Assembly (NCBI GenBank): GCA_014871385.1
Contig: CM026429.1
Location: 5,798,283 to 5,862,282 of the forward strand
Source: Ceratodon purpureus
Taxonomy: Eukaryota; Streptophyta; Bryopsida; Pseudoditrichales; Ditrichaceae
Length of the DNA: 64,000 bases
Reading direction: 5' to 3'
This document shows, piece by piece, positions 56,690 through 64,000 of this stretch (positions are counted from its first letter, which is position 1; every line of letters begins with the position of its first letter). A program made the translations under genes and the position numbers. The notes below the pieces were generated by a model. The model ran no database searches, was not told where the DNA came from, and saw only the letters and a program-made list of their open reading frames with translations.

Positions 56690-57630
56690 AGATATTACTT
56701 GATCCGGAAAGTTGCCACGATGTAGATCTTGGGAGACTGGTGATGGGGTGCTACTTATTGTTTTTTGAGTTTCTGATGCGTAGCAATGCGGTTGTGTCAT
56801 GGCTAGTCATGACATGTTGGTTAACTACACAATATGTCGTAGCCAAGATCATGTGGTGGACTCAACAGCTGGCGACGTGAATGGTTTTGGGGTAACTCGT
56901 GTTTTATAATCTGTTGTGTGTATTTGTTTGTCAGCTATGTTATGTGATCGATGTCGCTTGTCGATCTCAGCAATAAAGTTTTGGGAATTATGTTTGGGGA
57001 TTTCAGTCTGGCTCGGTTACATGCACTGAGATACATGTTTGAAGTGGTAAAATTGATATGAATTTCTTTAGAATGTACATACAATGTGTATCGTCTGAAT
57101 ACTCAGAGTTAAATGGTTGTAGTACTCTGTTTGATCAATCGATTTCACTTTTGCAAACCAATCACTAAGCTATGAACTTAGTGTGCAAATTGATTAGTTG
57201 TGTTCTTGTTTATTGAATATACTGTACAGTACATTAAATTTCTGCTTCATGCACAACGGTAAACTTCGAAGGCATTATTCGATGCAACGATCTCTTACGA
57301 ACAGCCAAAATTCCGGTTCCTTTCCTCATATTCGGAGTCTTTCATATGACGGAGAGAAGGAGCATGGCGGATCTTCTGAAATTAGATTAAAGCTATTGAT
57401 AATAGTCGAGTTTTTGCGGTCGAGCCTGCTATTGGTATGATCTGACTTAGGCCAGAGCCAGCTCACGGGTGGAAACGGTGGAATGTTCTGTTTTTTGAAT
57501 CTAGGCTAGCATGAATTGAATCCATCTTGCCTCTTTCTTAGTGGTTTGTGAATCTAGGACTTGCCACCTAAGAGTCAAATGTCTTGATCAATGGAATTTG
57601 CATTTTTCTCTGCACTGATATTATTCTCAT

Positions 57631-58279
57631 AATGGCTATGGCTAAGTCGTAAATACAAGGTCTAATTTCTGGAGACCTTGTGTTCCATTTGGCAACAATA
57701 TAGTATCATGAGTCACTAAGCCCATTTGCTTGTAGCACTTAACCGAATGATAGCATTGAGTCTTAATTTGCAATTCTTGGCTGGAACTTTGGAAGTACAA
57801 GCTATAGTATAATGAGTGTCATCAAGGCTGTGCGTCAGTCTCGGCGTGCGCGGGCTGGCAGGTAGGTCTCGGTTGCTGGTAGGCCGCGCTTGGTGATGTC
57901 AGTTGCATGATCAGGTTCATCATCTGCATGTCTTGTATCGCCTGTTTAGAAAGTCATAGTTTGCTGGGAGTTACGTTTTCGACGCTGCAGAGTTGTGCAT
58001 GTCTAAGGGCAGTTGCGGAGAGCTGGTCGTGTTAGAAAGGTTCTAGAAGGGTGCGACCTCGGGTGTCTTAGACTGAAGTAGAGTACGTAGAACAGTAAGT
58101 CACAGTTAATCTCTATGTTATCACCCAAAGGGCCTTGAAGTTACCACCCATGAGGCAATAAATAAGAGCAGCCTGGAAGGCTACACACTTTATTTTCATT
58201 TTTGCCTTTGGTCTGAGCTCTGTAACAGGTCGAGCAGATTAAGAAGGCAGGTTAGATACATATTATCCGGTTCCTCGTC
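57631..58279. other. Spacer upstream of the WWE gene
   Basis: No gene recognised. The last 100 bp may belong to the leader or an upstream exon of the WWE gene. Confidence 0.45.
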
Positions 58280-59038
58280 ATGTGTCTGGAAGCTTGTGAG
58301 GATCCCACCTCACCAGGAGTGTGGTGGCGTGACGATACAGAATGGAAGCAGTATGACGTTTCAAAGGCCGCTGCGATCGAGAGAGGAATTGCTGATGGAG
58401 CATCCAGGGTTGATCTGGGAAGTGTGTCCAGTTTGAAGTACACTGGTGGTGCGCGTTATGTTGTTGATTTGTGCACCATGAAGCAGATCAACCTCGGAAG
58501 CAACTACACCCGAGACGTGAAGATTATCAAGGTCCCGGGAACATCAGTAACCGCGCCGGCTGCTGATTACAAGAGTGTTCAAGAAGAGCTGCGAGCTTGC
58601 GGAGAGGTACGTAATTCAGTTCCTTCTTGATCGTTCATCTCAATTATCGTAGAAAATGCGCGCAATGTACCCCTATCAAGCATTGATGCTTTGGTTTCCT
58701 GATTGTCCTAAGTACAATGCACTTTGTTGTATATCCTTGAAATTTAAGCACATAAATTTCAATTTTTGTGTCCAGCAGGAGCATACTCATGATCTACGCT
58801 GAGATTGATTTAACTTGTTGCCGGGGCTTGTTGTGTGTAGAGTATCCGCAGCTTGAAGGACATTGTTCTCAAGTTGGGCTCCGAATTGTTGGCCGTGAAG
58901 TCACAAATCGCTGAAAATGAAGCAAAGCGAGTCAAGGCTGATGCTGCAACCGCCAACCAAGTGGCCTTCCTCAAAAGTGGCTGTGCTCCTGCCATTTCCC
59001 GAAGCTCCGTGCGCGAGGTAATTAATGTGTGCAGCTAA
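58280..59038 (+). CDS. WWE-domain protein (174 aa, possibly partial)
   Basis: Exons 58280-58606 and 58841-59038 are joined by a GT-AG intron in phase 0. Residues about 11-80 form a WWE domain: VWWRDDTEWKQYD, then IERGIADGASRVDL, ARYVVDLCTMKQINLGSNYTRDVKII. WWE domains bind ADP-ribose units of poly-ADP-ribose or mediate protein contacts in ubiquitin and ADP-ribosylation systems. In plants they occur in the RCD1/SRO family. No PARP-like or RST domain follows; instead there is a short helical segment (LKDIVLKLGSELLAVKSQIA). The stop at 59036 falls just after a donor-like GAGGTAATT, so further exons downstream, or an upstream exon, are possible. It lies between the two copies of the secreted-protein gene. 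Confidence 0.7.
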
Positions 59039-60526
59039 TTCCTCTTGAAATTCTTCATTATTCGTTTGGGATCCGTCAGGTTTTGAACTCTCTGTATATA
59101 TTATGTACTGTACATGCTCTTAGACTTCCAAACTAAAGTTAAGTAGAGCTGCACTCACACAGCCACAAACATGGGTTGTTTCTCTCCAGGGGAGAAGCCA
59201 TTCTCCAGAATCATTCTACTCTACCCACTGCAGTTCCGATTATTTTTCCGCCCCTGTCGCAGCGTGGCGCCATGACTGATCGAACACAAACCTGTCGTCC
59301 ACAAGCATTGTGTACTGCTTTACGCTTCTAAAATTTACTCCACTTCACCGTAAAAACCCTATCTCACCTCTGTAACACTAGGGGGAACGTCTATGCATAG
59401 TAGATACGAGATTTACAATGTAGGATTAGGGTTATATAAGATTAGACGTCCTGTACCAGGGAATTTTGCCTGTCGTCTGCCATGGAGAAAGCCACCATTT
59501 GCCGTTGTGACTTATTCTGCTGAAGGTATATTGCAAGTAGATGAGTTCAATTTTATACTGCTGCTGACCAGTTGCGTACTTGCATGCGCTGGGCTACAAT
59601 TTGTGGCAATTGTAGAGATCCTACACATGGGTGGACTCGGAGGAGTCGGAGGACGACTATTGAATTTTCAGGGTAGGCTATGATTCAGTGAAGCGAGATC
59701 GAGTGTTGTGAATATGCCCAAAAGCTCACCCAAGGTTTCATTAAGAGTTGGAACTTGGTGAGAAAATATGTACCTGTAAGAAGAGAGGCTTGCTTTCATT
59801 GTACAGGTTGAATCATCCTCTAGAGCTGCATTGCTTTTTGCGCATTTTGGTTTCACTGCATTGCAGTGCAGCACGAAGTGTGTTGTATGTTACTCATCCA
59901 GTTGCCAGATATATATTAAGTAAGGAGGAGATGGTACGTTAAACATAATTTTTTTACTTAGTATCCTACATCCTACCTCCTTGTCATACCCACACTCTAG
60001 CTTCACTTTGCGCAGACTACCTAACAGACAATTTAATTCAGAGTAAGATGTAGATTAGTTGTGGTGGGCACTGGGAACTTAATTCTGGTATAGCAAGGTT
60101 ATGAACCACCGACTCAGATTTTGCACGCCAAATGCTCTGTTTAGCTACACTGAGAATTGGCTTGCTCTCTCTGAGCACTGCAGCTAGTTGTTCAACTGTA
60201 GGTTCTTAGTAATATACTACCGTATGTTTGCAAAGTACTAAATTGATGATGTGATATGAAGATGTCACTTGGTTGATTTTTTCAGTGCAAGAGTAAATGA
60301 GATTTTCTTATGCAAATGCAACAGTTTTTATCCAGTTGTCGCACACTGTTCATCATTGGTTTAATACAAGTGATTTTTTCATTTTTTTTCCGAAATTTAC
60401 AGTAGAGTTATTTGTAAGTTCATCGTGTTTTGGGTGGATGATCTAAGTTGCTAGTATTTTTCATTGATTTATTGAACCATGTGCTTCAATCAATTGGAAT
60501 TTGGATGAAGCATTATAGCATTGAAA
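59039..60526. other. Spacer downstream of the WWE gene
   Basis: No convincing gene. A short plus-strand frame at 59393-59683 ends in Gly-rich sequence and has no recognisable content. Confidence 0.45.
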
Positions 60527-60557
<31 letters not shown>

Positions 60558-60560
60558 ATA
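60527..60560. repeat. AAAT microsatellite
   Basis: About eight AAAT units in a row (60527-60560). Confidence 0.95.
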
Positions 60561-61799
60561 TATTATTTTATTTTTTCAATTATAGAAATTGTGTGAATTA
60601 AGAAAGATGAAATTACATGTATCATTCTAAATCAATCTTAAAAAGATCTTTAGATTTTCTCAACATGATCAGAGCGGCTGGGATCATGTAACAAACTATG
60701 GTTGCTATGTTCGGCCTGTGCTCCCTAGCCGAGCTCGCACGTACAGGAAGTAATTTCTTCATTCGACAGTGTCTTCCATCACCTACCCTTCCTCAATACG
60801 TGCACAACAATGGTCACCGTTTCATGACGTCAAGGCAGTTACACTCAATCACCACATTCAACTCTTCGTATTCCATTCGACCTCATTCAATTCGTAATTC
60901 ACTCGGGTGCTGCACCTCTTGTTGCCTTCAGCTTCAGCCATGAGTCCTCAGAATTGTTCATTACCTGCATTGCAACTTGCAAGCCATACACAACACACTC
61001 TGGCTAATTAGTTGTAAAGTTCTTTGTTAGAATAAAGACTTCAAAGTTCTAATAAAGTTCTTTGTTAGAATAAAAACTTTGAAGTCATTAGGAGCAGGCG
61101 ACACGGGAGTTTGCTACAAATTTGAGTGAGGTACTCATTCACGCTTTAATATCAATTAGTATTTCAGGGCCGATGATTTCCAGGCATTCCAAAATTTTCA
61201 TCTGTAACTCAAAGAATATTTGGAACGCCACCATTTCAAAGTTCGGTCGTCGGAGAGATGTGCATGTAGCGACCTGTGATGGATAAGAATATCATTTAAA
61301 GACAGCCGTGCTTGAGAGAATCACAGTCGGCGACCAGCAAGAATTGCATGATCAACCCTTTGTTTTCTTCCAGGTTGTGCTTCCATGCCTCTCTGCTAAG
61401 CTTGATCAGGAGGTGATATGTCCTTGGTGATGTGACTGAAGTCTTCTCCTGCATTGATCGCTTCTGGTATGGGTTTGGTGGTTTTTCTTAGCATGACGCT
61501 CCTAGATGATCATCCCATGCCGTATACAGATCGGTCAAGCTCGTGGCTGGCATTAAGAAGCTCAGTTGATTGGCAGAGACGAGCTTTGATTTCTAGATTT
61601 TGAAGGAAACATGAAGACGACGAGGTGGAGATTGGCTAGGACGCCGGTAATTTCAATGGGCACATTAAAGGGAGATGGTCCTCTACGACATCAATTTCTA
61701 TTCCAATGCGGCACGTTATAAGGTGCCGCGTTGGAATTGAAATTAGTTAGGCCACTTCAAGTAAGGTGGTCGTTTTTCATTCCTATCTTATCCGATTGC
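60561..61799. other. Spacer with short repeat
   Basis: No gene recognised. Two copies of a roughly 40-bp unit (AAAGTTCTTTGTTAGAATAA) adjoin at about 61016-61078. Confidence 0.5.
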
Positions 61800-61910
61800 A
61801 CAAGAAGGTGAGAAACAACTGCCACAATTGACAAGGACAAGCTACCTTCTCCGCATTTTCAGTCAACAAGAAGCAACTGGTTTGATCAGTGGGTCCCCTC
61901 TCCCTTCATG

Positions 61911-61917
61911 TATATAA
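61911..61917 (+). promoter_or_regulatory. TATA box, secreted-protein copy B
   Basis: TATATAA in the context CTTCATG-TATATAA-GCGTCCCATC, a canonical box about 355 bp upstream of the ATG and homologous to that of copy A. Confidence 0.65.
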
Positions 61918-62266
61918 GCGTCCCATCTTCACCCCAAATGCAAGCTTTCACTAGCCTGTGGTTTTTTCATCTTCTCGCAGCTTCATCACAACTTCTCTTG
62001 CAGGCTTCATCTGAGGTGATCATCACATTGGAGGTACATTGTTTTGCACAGCCTGTGTCAACCACATGCATATTGCTTAGGGTCAAATTGCTCACTGGTC
62101 TTATGAAAAATTGACGTTCACATCTCATGAAAATTTACGTAGAATCTAAGCTGTTTTCATTTGGGCAGTACAACACAACCTGTTTGATATATGCCATTGT
62201 AATGAACTGATGGCGTTGCACATACACTGACCAATTTGGTGGCCTTTATGATAAGGTTCATCAGCT

Positions 62267-62845
62267 ATGGCGAAGCTAATGGCAGTTGTCCAGCTCGGGG
62301 CTCTCATCCTCCTGCTGGCCATGCAAATGGCCACGGCGGCGCACTGGGGTCCTTTCACCAGAGACAACTGCCAGAGGCGTGGTTTCCGCAAGTGGTACTC
62401 GCGTCTGTGGGACATTCGAGGTGACTGGAACGCGGCTTGCCGGTCCACACCGGCGACTGTCAACAACTTCTACTTCCCCCGCCCGGACGCATGTGTGGAT
62501 AAGGGCGTTGGCGGGGAGTGGGGCGAGTTCTATGTCCCCGACGGCAGCTGCAACTCGCTCTGGAGCTCTGTGCACAAGGCGGAAGCCTGCAGTGCGACGA
62601 AACCCGGCTTCGCGAAGTACGTGGCGAAGCTGGAGGTGGACACCAGCAATGTCGACGCTTCCCTGCGCGGCTCGTCGTTGCCGTGGTCGAGCTACGTTCT
62701 TTGCCGCGGAAAGGAGGCCATCATCGAAGGAGTGCACTTCAACCAGCCCGACCAGTGTGTGTACAAGGGTGCGGAGGGGACGTTCGGAGAGTTCTTCATT
62801 CGCGACTTTGGATGTGATGGTGCGGCAATCGAAGAGGTTGTTTGA
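62267..62845 (+). CDS. Secreted 8-cysteine protein with internal repeat, copy B (192 aa)
   Basis: Same length and architecture as the gene at 56111: signal peptide (MAKLMAVVQLGALILLLAMQ), eight cysteines at identical positions, and two 39-residue repeat blocks. By eye 18 of 192 residues differ from copy A (about 91% identity). Sixteen of these lie in the first two thirds (signal peptide, N-terminal segment and first repeat), and only two in the C-terminal third. All cysteines and the KG..G..GEF signatures are kept, suggesting both copies are functional. No intron in the coding region. Function not recognised; secretion is inferred from the signal peptide. Confidence 0.88.
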   Translation: MAKLMAVVQLGALILLLAMQMATAAHWGPFTRDNCQRRGFRKWYSRLWDIRGDWNAACRSTPATVNNFYFPRPDACVDKGVGGEWGEFYVPDGSCNSLWSSVHKAEACSATKPGFAKYVAKLEVDTSNVDASLRGSSLPWSSYVLCRGKEAIIEGVHFNQPDQCVYKGAEGTFGEFFIRDFGCDGAAIEEVV

Positions 62846-63745
62846 AGATATGGTTGGATCAGAAAAGTTGCCATGGTTCATACTTTGAAATACTCGGGCG
62901 ATGGGCTGATACTTAATGTATTTTGAGTGTTTGATGCGTAGCAATGCGGTTGTGTCATGGCTAGTGACTTGTTGGTAGATTACACAATGTGTCATAGCCA
63001 ATGTCATGTGGTGGACTCAACAGCTGGCGACGTGAATGGGTTTTGTGGTTTTGTTTTTTGAATTTGTTGTGTATTTGTTTATCAGCTATGTTATGTCATC
63101 GAGGTCGCTTTGTCGACGTCAGTAATATAATTTGGGGAATTATGTTTGGGGATATCTGTCTGGCTCGGTTGTATGCACTTAGCTGCTTGTTTGAAGTGGT
63201 AAATCCAATTGAATATGATTTTGTCTAACGCATATATCATCTGATGTGCTCATCGTGACCGATCACTTAGAGTCTGAACCTTGTACTATGTTTGATCAGT
63301 TCTGTTCACGTTGCTAAACAATAACTGAGCTATGAACTAAGTGTGCAAATTGATCAGTTGTGTTCATGGTTATTGAATATACATTTACTGAGCTTGTAAT
63401 GAAGCGAAGGCTGTTGCCTTCTGCGATATCTTACGAAAAGCCAGAATTCGGAGTCTTTCATGTGTCGAAGAGAAGGAGCACAGCTCACCCCAGTTCACGA
63501 CGAATCTTGAATTTTAAACGAATCTGTTGATAATAATGTTTGTGGGGACGAGGCTATTGGTGTTATCTGACTTACGCCAAAGCCAGCTCATGGATGACAA
63601 CGGTGGAATGGTCTGTTTATCGAATCTAGGCTATCATGAATCGAATTCTATCTTGCACTTTTGAAAATTAAGGACTTGTCACCGAAGAGTTGAATTTCTT
63701 GAACAGTAAAATTTAAATTCTGCTCTGCACCATTGTTATCTCAGA

Positions 63746-64000
63746 GAAGGCAGTAGAGCATGTTCCCACCGTTCGGATTTTCAAATCAAGAATTTTTCAT
63801 ATGCTATTTTTATTGTCCAAAAACGGCCTTTGTTTGTGAATTTCAGTATACCCCCAGCGGAAAATGATTATTTTGGCAACCTTCCACAACATTTTTGATT
63901 ATGATATTTTTTGGACATGTACCTAACTCAATTAGGGACAAGAATATGGAGAGAATCATCCCATATCTAGTTTTAAAAATGGTTTTTTGGGCCTTCAAAA
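63746..64000. other. Window end, no feature
   Basis: AT-rich sequence without a gene or recognised repeat. Confidence 0.5.

Larger units (their letters stand above)
55560..57630. repeat. Segmental duplication, copy A
   Basis: About 2 kb containing the first secreted-protein gene with its upstream and downstream DNA. The matching copy is at about 61800-63745, same orientation. Flank similarity includes the TATA region, the leader (CAGCTCC..., GAGGTGATCATCACATTGG) and the 3' flank (GCGTAGCAATGCGGTTGTGT, GTGGTGGACTCAACAGCTGG). Limits are by eye. Confidence 0.85.
61800..63745. repeat. Segmental duplication, copy B
   Basis: Second copy of the roughly 2-kb block seen at 55560-57630, same orientation, with numerous small indels outside the coding region but strong conservation within it. 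Limits are by eye. Confidence 0.85.

Noticed and set aside
56120-56800. Overlapping frames on both strands of the secreted-protein genes (also 62276-63007)
   Set aside because: Shadows of the 192-aa frame, which alone has a signal peptide and conserved cysteines between copies.
1-64000. CRISPR arrays, operons, bacterial promoters or riboswitches
   Set aside because: The window is eukaryotic nuclear DNA with spliceosomal introns; no regularly spaced short direct repeats with unique spacers were seen.

Overview
The window is nuclear DNA of a land plant. Spliceosomal GT-AG introns are common, and it holds a plant-type cytosolic ribosomal protein gene (RPL19), plant LRR receptor-like kinases, an F-box protein, a WWE-domain protein, a chloroplast-targeted DUF3119 protein and a nuclear tRNA-Val(AAC). 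My best guess is a bryophyte, probably a moss. This is inference: genes are compact, intergenic DNA is moderately AT-rich, and a small secreted family matches no flowering-plant protein I know. The species cannot be named from the sequence alone.

Layout. 1-3.4 kb: a Stowaway-like MITE and RPL19. 3.43-14.0 kb: one intact Mutator-like DNA transposon (MULE) of 10,577 bp. It has 303-bp terminal inverted repeats that look identical and a perfect 9-bp target duplication. Inside are a five-part cargo: a 4-exon transposase gene (minus strand, 1031 aa), a 4-exon gene of unknown function on the plus strand (985 aa, C2HC zinc finger), a roughly 120-bp minisatellite, a possible third coding exon, and GACAG-rich spacers. 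14-19.4 kb: no convincing gene. 19.6-27.1 kb: two tandem LRR-RLK genes of the RKL1-like 'inactive kinase' class. 27.2-35.6 kb: AT-rich repeat territory with a degenerate DDE transposase carrying a 409-bp TIR element at its edge, retroelement-like scraps, tandem duplications and ambiguous coding fragments. 35.7-37.0 kb: an intronless F-box gene, followed by tRNA-Val. 40.4-41.5 kb: a DUF2306 membrane protein gene. 43.26-45.28 kb: a 2-kb TIR element without a visible transposase. 47.7-50.2 kb: a third LRR-RLK. 51.4-53.6 kb: the 8-exon DUF3119 gene. 54.0-54.4 kb: a broken last-exon fragment of a fourth RLK. 56.1 and 62.3 kb: two copies (about 91% identical proteins) of a secreted 8-cysteine protein made of two 39-residue repeats, in roughly 2-kb duplicated segments on either side of a WWE-domain gene.

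How the parts relate. The housekeeping genes (RPL19, tRNA, DUF3119, DUF2306) are unconnected neighbours. The RLK cluster and the secreted-protein pair are local gene-family expansions. All three full RLKs share intron positions, a kinase core with HGN in place of HRD, and conserved 3' UTR motifs. The MULE is the most notable element: structurally complete, recently inserted on the evidence of its terminal repeats, and carrying a second large gene of unknown function.
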